Part shown: positions 50,631-64,000 of the stretch, one piece after another
Layout of the letters: each line of letters starts with the position of its first letter
How positions within the stretch are numbered: the stretch's first letter is position 1
The notes under the pieces: generated by a model
The model's database searches: none
Told to the model about the DNA's origin: nothing
The model's input: the letters and a program-made list of their open reading frames with translations, nothing else
Position numbers and translations under genes: made by a program
NCBI GenBank assembly: GCA_947561395.2
Contig: OX387186.1
Location: 7,739,888-7,803,887 of the forward strand
Direction: 5' to 3'
Length of the DNA stretch: 64,000 bases
DNA from: Buxus sempervirens
Taxonomy: Eukaryota; Streptophyta; Magnoliopsida; Buxales; Buxaceae

Positions 50631-51165
50631 TGCTTATTATTTGAACCTAAATAAAAGAAATAAAAAATAAAGTAGTAAATTTGTTAAAATCGTCATATTA
50701 AATTCCATTTAGCAAATTTGTCAAACCATACAAAATGGCCATACAAATGTATTTGGACTGGTGTACATACTCGATGCTCTCTATTCACTGCGTGTGTATG
50801 TTAACGAGAGAGGTAGAGAGATAGGGAAAGTAGGGGAAAGAAAGAAGTGAGACAAGTAGAAGAAGGCAAAAATGAGGGAGGAGTCTAGAAAGTCTTTTCT
50901 GCTTTGGAGTATGTGACATTTGTTTCAAGATTGAAAGGCATCAAATTTCAATGTAAAAGTCATAGTTTATTTAAATTTTAAATTTTTATAACTATAAATG
51001 ACAAAAAGATAATAAGAGATGAAACACTCAAAATTTTAACTTTTTGTTAACATTGCTGGCTTTAGAGCCATGAAAACTGAAAAGAGAGGTTAGTGCCATT
51101 TCAGAAACATTAAGGTAGGTAAGTATAGTTTTATCATTTATTTTTTTATTTTTTTTATTTTATAG

Positions 51166-54495
<3,330 letters not shown>

Positions 54496-54868
54496 AATCG
54501 GGTTGAAAAGATGTCAAGCCAGCATGACGCCGTTTATGAACTCCATATTCTCTTCTGTCTAGTTCGTTGCCTTGTGTGTGTGCTCTGTAAGTTATATTAT
54601 TGGTCAAGTGGTACTAAAACACAGTGATGTGACTTGAATCTGGTTCTTGTTGAAGTCTTCGTTTAGCAATTTGTGATGACAAAGGACTTGACTCTAATGA
54701 AAAGTTCAGTTATCAAGGAAGAAGACGAAAAGTTCTGTGTTAGATGCTACCTAAGCTAGGATTTATGCTAATTTATCTCCAAATGAAGAATGAATTATTA
54801 TGGTATGATTATACCTTTATTTTGCAGCTTTAATGATAATTTCATATGCTACTTGTGGGAAAACTAAG

Positions 54869-56459
54869 GTGGCGTTTGGTGGGTATTATAGAATCTGGAT
54901 TAGGATTCTAATCCCAGATTTTATAACCCAGATTATATTTCCTTGATTTTAGAAAACCAAAATCCTATTTGGATAAGTTGGATTGTGAACTCAGATTTTT
55001 AAATTAGAATTTGAAATCTTGTTTGGTTGCTACCAATTATTGATATTAAATTTGGAGTTTTTTTATTAAAAATTACATAAAAATAATATAATATATATAT
55101 ATAGAAAAATTAAATTCGTATTTACATATATATTATTACGTGACATGTATATTTTTATATAATATATAAATTTATATATAACATTATAATAATAATATTA
55201 TATAATAATATGATAATAATAATATATAATAATATTATTTATATTATGTACTACAATAACACTAATATTATTTTAATAATATTATAATAATATATATTAT
55301 ATTATAATATTATATATTATTATTATATATTATATGATATTATAAATATTATATAATATATATAATAGTTATAATAGTATTATAATTTAGAATATAATAT
55401 TATAATAATATTATGTATATTATAATTTATATTATAACTTATTATAATATATAATTTATGTTTATTATAACTCAAACTTTATGTATATTATATATAATAT
55501 TATAATAAATTTATTGTAACACTAAATTTAATAAAGTATAATATATTATAATATTAAATTTGTTAAATATATTAATATATATTATTATGTTAATATTAAT
55601 ATAATATTAAATTTGAATATTATTATATTAAATATAATATATTAAATATATATGTATATAATATGTTTATTGTAACAATATAATATTATTAATATTAATA
55701 TATCAATTTGTTTAAAATATATAATATATTAATATGTTTCAGATTATTATATAATATTATTATAATAATATTATAGTATAATTATTGTTTATTATAAAAT
55801 AAATTGTAATATAAGTTATATTATAATTTTTTAAATATTATTATATTAAATATAATATATTTATTATAATATTATATTTATTACAATATATTATAATATA
55901 TTAAATTTATTATATTATTATATTTTATGATATAATAATATGTTTATTATAATAATAATATAATATTATTATAATGTAATATAAGTTATATTACAATTTG
56001 TTGTTATTAAAATAATATATTATCATAATTATTATTATTTATAATGTACATTATATTGAAATTTATAATTTATTATATATTATTATATATAATATAATAA
56101 TGTATAATATTATTATAATAATGATATTTATATTAATAATATTTATATTACATGTAATATAATTTAATATAGTATTATCAATTATATATCATATAACAGA
56201 ATATATTATATTATAATACTTATAATATTATTATTTATTATAATATGTTATACATAATCTCTAGAATCACAGGTTTTAGAAATATAAGCACCAATGTCCA
56301 TAATCCCTATAATCACTAAAAAAGGAGATACTGATTATGGGCTTGATTATACAACCGGATAGTAGAATCCGGCCTTAAAATCCCAACCAAACACACCTTT
56401 TGGATTATGGAATCGGATTTTAATAGAATCCAAATTCTATAATACCCACCAAACGCCCC
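54869..56459. mobile_element. TIR element with near-pure A/T core, 1591 bp
   Basis: Inverted ends GTGGCGTTTGGTGGGTATTA and TAATACCCACCAAACGCCCC, flanked by CTAAG (54864-54868 and 56460-56464). Unit B has the empty site (AAACTAAGAAAGAC near 43467). The core from about 55060 to 56255 is almost entirely A and T, built of TATTATAATA-like words. No coding capacity. Superfamily uncertain because a 5-bp duplication is unusual for these ends. Confidence 0.88.
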
Positions 56460-56499
56460 CTAAGAAAGATAAGACAAAACAAGAAATGGAGACATTCGA

Positions 56500-56790
56500 A
56501 AGTGGTTAGGCATGGCATACATTAGGGGATAAAATGGAAAAAAGTAGGTTAAGGTGGTTTGGTCACAGAAAGCAGAGATCCAAGATGCATCTATTAGAAG
56601 GTGTGAGAATATGCATATTGAAGGGCCTAAACGAACAAGAGGGAAACCTAAAAAGACACGAATGGAGTCTATAAGATTTACAAAATATAAATTAACTGAG
56701 AATATGATGTTTGATAGAGCAGGATGGAGAGACAAGGTTCATATCGCTGACCCCACTTTGGTCAGAACTCGCTTACGATGATGATGATGA
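56500..56790 (+). pseudogene. LINE reverse transcriptase C-terminal remnant (unit C)
   Basis: DKMEKSRLRWFGH (56528-56566), then in another frame RRCENMHIEGPKRTRGKPKK and LTENMMFDRAGWRDKVHIAD, the usual C-terminal block of plant LINE ORF2. Frameshifted and truncated. Confidence 0.75.
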
Positions 56791-56862
56791 TTTGTCATCT
56801 TGCTCATGGTTTTTGAATTGGTATTTGTTAAATATTTCTACATCATCAAATAACCAACACTC

Positions 56863-59651
56863 TGTGAGACACGGGAAAAATCACCGGAGTGAGCTCCCCT
56901 CCATCAACACACGGGCTCAACGCAAAAATGGGAGTGTCGCCACCATTCATAATTTTGGGGTGAGAATGGACACCAAAGGATAAAAAATAAGCAAAAAAGA
57001 GACAAAAGAAACATTCTAGGATAAAAATAACCCTACTTGAAAATCAAATCCAGAGATGGGTAAGGGGATTAGATTATGAACGGGGGAAGGTGTTCACCCC
57101 CATTCATCCACGCGAAGTGGTAGCCAAGTGTATGTTCATGCAAAAATAAGAAAGCTTGCTAAAATCATAGAAAACCTTGAAAAAGGACCAATGTATGATA
57201 TTTCCACATGAAGATCTAAATGGATTCTAGATCCTCTCTTATGTTAATATCATTTCTGGAATATCTCAAAAAGATGTAAATCAAAACACAAGTTATTCAA
57301 AAACCAAGTTGAATCAAATCCGGAAAATTCGGTGAAAAGTAATGCCATTTATCTTGAAATCATTCAAATACAATTTTAAATCAAATCAAACCAAATCCAT
57401 TTGAAAGATTATAGTAAATAAGGGTCTCATGCAAAATTTCACTTCATTCCGATAAAAATCCTAGGAGTTATGTTCCTTTGAAGTTGCTGCTGGGGATTTT
57501 TAAAAGTGATGAGTGGGCAACTTTGGGAAATTGCATAGAAAAATCCACTCCATAAAAACCCACGAAAATTGGTATGATTGAAGTCTGTATGGCCATCTTT
57601 CAAAAGAAACTAGCCTCATACAAAACTCCATTCGGATGTGCCTTGGGTGGTCTCCCAAACAGGCCCCGAAGATTGCAGATTTACCCAGAAAAGTACAAAT
57701 GAACAGTTCTGAGTAAATCGGCTACCAATAATTCAAATGGAATCCAAAAATTATGAAACCAACTGGATTTGAAAATAGACTCATAAAGGAGTACTCAGAA
57801 ACAAAAATCACTCGAATCGGACTTAAAACGAACACATGGCGGTCCGTCGAAGTGACAAGTTCTGTATTTGAACCTGAACTGTCCACTCAACTTCGACAGA
57901 GAGGTGTCAAAAATCCGTTTGATGGAAATATATGAAATTTGGTGGACATAAACCAAACAGCCTCACCTTTCCCATGGTTCTAGAATCGCTCCAAAATTCA
58001 TCCGGACGATGAAGTTATGAGCGTCCGAAGTAAGGGTACAGGTGCTGTCCAATTAGGCCCTTTTTGAGTAAAACCGACTCAAAACTGTGATCAAGTGTGT
58101 GAGATTCGTGTGAGATGAATCCAAAACCTTTGAAAAACATTGAAAACATTCCAGAATTTGATTGAGACCATTTATTGGAGATTTATCACAATGAATGTAA
58201 TAAATCCCCAAATGTGAGCCTATCCGCCAAAAAAGTGCTATGTATGTGCAAGCTTAAAAAAACAAACAAGATCAATAGAACAACATAGCATGCATATATC
58301 TTCATAAAAATGAGGTTCTAAAATAGCCTAGGGTTCCGTTCCATTATTGTTTCCCTCTGTTCTCTCTCCCCGTTAAACACGGTTCTTCAAGATAATCAAG
58401 GGTACTTTGAATATGAAACGGTTTGCAATCAAACAAAAGGCCTTATGCTACATAGGTTTTAGTACTAGGGTCAATCCCCAGTTTCGTTTCTCCTAGATCC
58501 CGCCTTCACGTTTTACGGCTAGGGGGAGTCTTGAGATACTTTGAGCCGGGGAAGGATTTCCACACACAAAAAGAGGCTTTATTCTACAGAAAGGTAGAAG
58601 AAGAGATTTAGATCTAGGAATGTAAATACAGAAATTAAAGAGAGGTTTGAGGCTTACCTGATTCTGGAAGCACTCCCGCAACGATCTTCTTCTTCTCTTG
58701 GAGTTCTTCTTTGCGAGAATTCAAAACAAGAGTTGGTTGCCCTTTGCTTAAGGAGGAGCCTCCTATTTATAGGCAAAGGTTAGGGTTAGAGTTGGTGAGA
58801 ATGGTAGACACAACATAATGTCTATAGCCCACCAGCCTTAACCCTAAGGCTATTTCCGAGATTTCCCCTCATTTAATGAGGGATATGATGGTAAAAGTGA
58901 AAAGCTCTCGGAAAACCCTAATTTTGAGCAAAACTTATGTATCCGGCATATCAGGCCGAATACAAAAGGGTCTTAATGTATCCGGCATATAATGCCGGAT
59001 ATACTAAGGATTGCTTGTATCCGGTATGTTCCACCGGATACAAAGGAAAATACTTGTATCCGGCCTGAGTTGCCGGATACAAGGAAAAAAGCCTTTTTTT
59101 CCGAATTTTAACACAGGCAATACTTATTTACATGTAATATCGTTTAAGTAAATGTCCTCGTATTTTTTAATCTCCATTTACTTAAGATATTACATGTAAA
59201 TAAGCAAACACCCCCCCATTTGAATCCATTAAAATAGTTCCAGACCCAAATTCCAAGTGAATAAAAAGTCAACTTTCCAGTTCTAGGCAAAATTCAGATT
59301 TTTTCAGGTCTGGAAAAAAAGTTCAATATGTTAAAACCAAGGTATTCGCCAAGATTTAAAATCTCAAAAAATTCTTTTATGCAATAACATGGCTAAAAAC
59401 CTGATTACCGGGAAAAATTATCTTGAAATCTGGCTTTAAAAAATATTTCATTTTTTGGGTCAAAAGTCAACAAAATTCAACCAGAAAAAGTTTGACTTTG
59501 CACAAAAGATTGAATTCGGGCCTTTTCCTTTTCCGTTTTGGATTCAAATGGGTTAAGTATCTCAAACCCAATGCAAAGAACTGAAAATTCCAATAAAATA
59601 TTTCTCTCCTTCAAGATTTATCAAAAATCGTGCAATTTTGGGGTGTCTACA
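56863..59651 (-). mobile_element. solo LTR 4 (reverse orientation)
   Basis: 2789 bp from TGTGAGACACGGG to GGTGTCTACA, with a perfect 5-bp duplication CACTC (56858-56862 and 59652-59656). It interrupts sequence that is continuous in unit B (CCAACACTCCCATTCAGG near 43860). Long subfamily like LTR 3, with the TATCCGG hairpin array (about 58935-59083) and reversed TATA box CTATTTATA at 58763. Confidence 0.95.
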
Positions 59652-60041
59652 CACTCCCATTCAGGATAAGGTGGAGATGATATGACCCTTTCTTTCTCAT
59701 CAACATGCGGTTCATGTTCATCCTTGCATCCCGTTTGGTTCACAAGTGGTGCTAATTGGTACAGTGAATAGACCTGATCCTTTCAAAATGCAGTCTTTGT
59801 GAGAGTATTTCTTTCTAAAATCTTGGGGTGAACCCCAATTCACATTGTATTAAAGTCTCTTTGTTATATAGAGTAAGGATAGCTCCTGTGTTAAGTTCTC
59901 CTCCTTGTAATGGTAAGGATTACATTAAGACCTTTCCATAAATTCATGCCAATGTGCACTGTTGACGCAGAGAGACGCCTAAGGGTGAGTTGAAAAATCG
60001 AATTGCTTTTGGTTTGAGTGTGTATCATCTGCACCTAATTT

Positions 60042-60726
60042 CTCATGCACCCTTACACCCTCTCATTGTGATTGGTGCATTCACATTTCAAAGAACCATT
60101 TCATGAGAGAAATAATTTTTTAAATGAGATGCACCAATTATAATTGGTGCATGAGAAATTGGATGCAAATGATTTTTGTTCCCTTGGTTTTGGGTTTTTT
60201 TAGAGTGTTTACTAATGCGAACGAACTAGAAACCGAACTAAAATGGATCAAATACATTAAAATCTAACCCAAGAAAGCCGATATTTTTTGAAAGCCACTA
60301 CTTTTTAGGGAGCTCCTTATACGCCCTATTGATGAGTGATACGGATTAGAGAGCTCCTTCTTTTTCATTTTCCATCCACATCAAAGAGAGGAGATAGCAA
60401 GCAGGTGCTTCTCACCTTTGTTGAAGGCAGACGCCTGAATCGTCTATTTTGTTTCTATTCGACTAGTAGGGTGCATGTGCAGAACTACATGTGGGGGAAG
60501 GAACAATTGCAACTATCCATAATTTAAACTTTAAACTAATACGTAATAATTTCATATGGGAGAAGTATCATAGTAGGGGGTTTTAATTTAAAAGTAGAAG
60601 GAGCGGGGGTAGTAGGGATTATATGTTGGTATTCTTTTGGTTGTCGAGGGCAATTTTAGGGAAAAAAAAAAAAGAGGGGGCTAGAATCTAAAAATATTGC
60701 CCCTGGCCACTTCTCTTTACTAATAA
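60042..60726. other. intergenic; possible second Helitron end
   Basis: At 60463 CTAGTAGGGTGCATGTGCAG resembles the minus-strand Helitron 3' terminus at 60727, but its 5' end was not located. TGCACCAATTATAATTGGTGCA-like palindromic words (about 60070-60160) form a hairpin. No gene seen. Confidence 0.4.
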
Positions 60727-60964
60727 CTAGTAGGGTGCACGTGCAGTATTGCACGTGTATAAGAAGGAAGGGACATAAGGAAAACATGAGATAGGACAGT
60801 TGAAAAACTGATTGTGAGTTTTGAAAAAATCGAAGCAGTTTTGACCATTGTATTCTTAAATTAATAAATCTTCTTAATAAGTGTGTAAGGGCTATTTTAG
60901 AAAGCTATACATTTTGTTTGGCATGTTTTCCAATGAGCCTATTCTCGTTATATATGGATATAGA
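60727..60964 (-). mobile_element. short non-autonomous Helitron, 238 bp
   Basis: On the minus strand it begins A|TCTATATCC and ends with hairpin CACGTGCAATACTGCACGTG, CACCCTA and CTAG|T. All Helitron hallmarks are present and there is no target duplication. Confidence 0.7.
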
Positions 60965-61724
60965 TAGGTATACTATAGATTTAGGGTTAAACAAAAAGGA
61001 TTTTTTTGATTTGGTTTTCGATTTATCACATCGGTTTGTAATTTTGTTTAAATTAATATTCGGTTTTGTATTCTGAAATTTGGTTTGATTTCGGTCTGAC
61101 CACAAAACCGAACCAACCCAACCGAATTTCACCCCTGCCGCGTTTTCTAAAAATTTTGGCATTTTTCAGCCTTTATCCTTTCACAGTTTCCTGTTCGTTC
61201 TGTGGAGTGTGGTTCTGGTCTCGGAAGTCTCAGAGGTAACGTTCGAAAGCCATAAACTTGGCGATTAGGCGGGATATGGGGATATTGGTTATTACGCGCT
61301 GGTGACACTACAGCTCTTTTCACACCTCTATCCGTATCTTCCACACAACTATTTTGAACTCAAATTTCAGCGAGGTTTGTGGCCTCCTCTTTGTCTGTCT
61401 TATTATAGACGCAATTGTCAATCTTGGTGTTTGAACCTTCCCTTTTGTTTTTTTATTAGATTTAGAAGAGTTACTCTTCCATATATACCATTTGTTAGAT
61501 AACACATTGGTTTTATCTGGTATCATCACTTCCAACGAACTTCTTTATCATACCCCATAGAGCTTTATCTGTTCTCTTTCTCAATGGTGCTCTTCTTTCA
61601 CCCAACTCGAAAATATTGTAATACAGTTTGCCACATATTTTCAGCCGTGTTTTATGGTCATTTTTTTTTCCATTTATGCGAAACCAATTGTATTAATATC
61701 TTAACCATGATCATTTGCAGACCG
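60965..61724. other. 5' region of the peptidyl-tRNA hydrolase gene
   Basis: A possible non-coding first exon ends with CTCAGAG|GTAACG near 61235, and an acceptor TTTGCAG lies at 61714-61720 just before the start codon. Upstream is degenerate AACCGAACC-type repeat. Confidence 0.4.
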
Positions 61725-62313
61725 ATGTTGTATGCAGTCTCCACTTTTAAAACTTGTATATTCTATCAGAAAAGCCCTGATATTCGAAGAAATCATTTAG
61801 TTTCAGCCAGGCTTCGCATATCAGCATCTTTGCCCGATACTGATGGGGTTAAAGTGGAGTATACTCCATGGCTGATTGCTGGACTGGGTAACCCTGGAAA
61901 TAAGTATCACGGGACTAGGCATAATGTAAGCGACCACTTTTAGTACTTCTGTCTCTTAACATGTTTTTAAGTTCTATATCTGATTTGTTATTTAGTGCAA
62001 GATGTTATGTTATGTTAGCTTTCAGATTTACTAATACAGGACTTCCGATTAGGTTGGTTTTGAAATGATTGATCGCATTTCTCAAGAAGAAGGAATTTTG
62101 TTGAATACAATACAGTCAAAGGCCTTGATAGGAATAGGTACTTTTTGGGTTCTTTCTTCTTCTCTTCCTTTCATGTCTCTGTTTGGCTGGAATTCCTCAT
62201 GGTGACAACTGGTGGTTATTCAGGTTCTTTGTCTGATCAATGCAGGTTCAATAGGAGAAGTGCCTATTTTGTTAGCAAAACCTCAGGCATACATGAACTT
62301 CAGTGGGGAATCG
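61725..62313 (+). CDS. organellar peptidyl-tRNA hydrolase, 5' exons (partial)
   Basis: Releases peptides from prematurely dropped peptidyl-tRNA; plant members of this bacterial-type family work in plastids or mitochondria. Exons: 61725-61925, 62053-62137, 62246-62313, in frame with AG/GT borders. The first ~45 residues (MLYAVSTFKTCIFYQKSP.., Ser/Arg-rich) look like a transit peptide. Then come PWLIAGLGNPGNKYHGTRHN, VGFEMIDRISQEEG and LLAKPQAYMNFSGES. The catalytic-site Asn in GLGNPG (E. coli Asn10), His in TRHN (His20) and Asn in YMN (Asn68) are present. The residues equivalent to Asp93 and Asn114 lie in later exons, which I do not see before the window end. The ATG at 61725 is just after a splice acceptor; an in-frame upstream reading frame exists from 61584. 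Either the next intron is over 1.6 kb or the gene is truncated. Confidence 0.85.
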
Positions 62314-64000
62314 GTTTGTTAATGTTTCGTTTTGCTAATTAGTGCTGCTTTGTAGTTGCTTACCCAACTCTTCATTTTACTAATAAAAATAAGTTTGTTT
62401 ATGTTCTTCGTTTTATTGATTAGTGTTGCTTTATAGTTGCTTACCTACATGCTTTACTTTATAACAAATTACTCCAACTTCCCAATGTACTTAAATAATG
62501 TTATATCTTTTTGTTTTTTCTTTATTGTGTAGGTAGGTCAATGGAATTCACTGAGAACTTAGAAGGATATAGTAAACAGTACTAATGATATCCTGATGAG
62601 CCATTTTAATATTTTCATCATAAAATAAGAACAATTTGTACAATCATAAACAGGCTTATGGTTTTATTCATTTTCTCTGAAATTTGGTAGATCTAGATTG
62701 TTACTTCAGTTTTTGAACCCAGATTTCTAATTTGATTCCTGCGGCTTATTGTCTTTTTTATTTTATTGGTACTTATTTTGTATTGCATGGAATGGTAAGA
62801 ATACTCTACTATGATTCATAAAAGCTTAGACTCAGTTGGCTAATTATGAAATGAGGTGAATTGCTAACTAATATGTACGCATGATAAAATCTCTTATTCC
62901 ATTTATTATTTCTTATACGATAGAAAAGGCATAAAATCGACTGAAGATTAAAGAATCGGTGGAATGATCACATGTAAAGTTGTGTGTATTTGATCTCATT
63001 TAAGCATTACTTTTAATAGCTGCTTCAGCCGAATCTCATTATGTTAAATTTTTTAATGGAAGACACAAACTTCTGGATTTGTACTTATTTTTATATTTTG
63101 TTGATTAACTTTGACAAGAAGATGCTGGCAGCAATCAACATACGATCTATTTGTGAAAATATTGTACTTTATACACTAAAATTTGGCCAGAATTCAGTCC
63201 TAATTTTAGGCATAGTATGATTTTTTTCAGCTAGTCTCCGTTAACTTGCATTAAGACCTAATGTTGTAACTTGAAAGATGCTTGAAGGCTTTATGGCTGA
63301 AGTGGGTGGGGCAAATAATGATATCAGAGTTTTGGAACTAAGGGGAGGGTTACATGGGAATTCAGTATTAATAAACTGTTGTGTTGGAATGCAGTAGGGT
63401 ATAACCTACATTACCCACCACTCCAAGGTCCAAGCTGTTCAAGCTTCTCATTCTCAATACAAAAGCTATCAACAATATTGATGTTGCAGCTGTTGTGGTG
63501 TGAATGTCAATTTCGATCTAGTCATCAATGTGGCAGTAGATCTAGTTGAATTGTAATTAAAGCCTGCTGGTGAGACAGAGATTGACCATCAAGCTACAAT
63601 ATACACTAAGAGAGGGGAATGTGTAGGCTTACCAGTTGGCATATTACAGCCTTCGTAAAGACCTTTTAACAAAATTTCATAGTGTTTGAAAGGCCGCCTT
63701 TAATTTATGTAATCTAATATGTATGGATGGCATGGGAGTCTTGACTCCAAGACTAGTAGGTTATGCGATAAGCTATGACTAGATTCCTACTTGCTAAGAG
63801 GGAGGGAGCAAACTTTTGTGCGACATTTCTGGAAGCACCTTTGTTTTTTAATCCAAAAATGACAACAAAAAGAAAATGTCTCATCCCAACTAATGGTACT
63901 TAAAACACAAATATTCTTATTTATAGTTTGGTATTGTGCCTATGTCCATGAAAGAAAAGAAAACTTTCACTATATTGGAAAACAATAGGGTTGTAACTTA
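62314..64000 (+). other. probable intron of the peptidyl-tRNA hydrolase gene
   Basis: After the donor at 62314 I find no continuation of the enzyme (expected GPLAAYY-like block). AT-rich, with a repeated TTCGTTTTGCTAATTAGTGC / TTCGTTTTATTGATTAGTGT segment (about 62325 and 62408). Confidence 0.45.

Noticed and set aside
57753..57935. 60-codon frame
   Set aside because: Lies within solo LTR 4 on the wrong strand; no motif.

Overview
The window is nuclear DNA of a flowering plant. It has short exons split by AT-rich introns, plant-type organellar precursor proteins, DYW- and P-class PPR fragments, and many plant transposons (hAT, Mutator-like, Helitron, LINE, long-LTR elements). I cannot name the species from sequence alone.

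The main theme is a small cluster of ketol-acid reductoisomerase genes (KARI, plastid branched-chain amino acid synthesis). Copy 0 (about 735-5240) is a scrambled pseudogene. It contains a 633-bp inverted duplication of KARI exons 8-9 with a 56-bp spacer. Copy A (23438-27877) has ten open exons coding for about 594 aa and keeps every catalytic residue I can place. Copy B (38014-43099) has ten open exons (569 aa) including a leader exon, but carries Asp-to-Asn at a metal ligand and Glu-to-Asp at another. Copy C (51229-54495) is a recent segmental duplicate of B whose breakpoint lies inside intron 1. It therefore has exons 2-10 but no leader exon and no copied promoter. It keeps the Asp that B lost.

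Between B and C is a compact gene (47309-47521) for a predicted secreted 70-aa peptide with two near-identical 15-aa repeats. I do not recognise its family. At the right edge is the 5' part of an organellar peptidyl-tRNA hydrolase gene (61725-62313), which runs toward or past the window end.

Most other DNA is transposon-derived. At 10846-18382 one solo LTR hosts two younger solo LTRs of the same family, each with its own 5-bp target duplication. A fourth solo LTR lies in reverse orientation inside duplicate C, and duplicate B preserves its empty site. Duplicate B carries a private hAT element and duplicate C a private 1.6-kb element with an almost pure A/T core. The B/C pair therefore gives a relative clock for these insertions. 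Smaller items are Helitron ends with hairpin and CTRR termini, MITEs, PPR fragments, tandem repeats and a 50-base cytosine run.

The most interesting functional idea is that the copy 0 inverted repeat could make a long hairpin RNA. One arm carries a 33-base perfect match to copy A, so such an RNA could act on the intact KARI gene. The divergent B/C lineage with its altered metal site, and the secreted peptide, come next.
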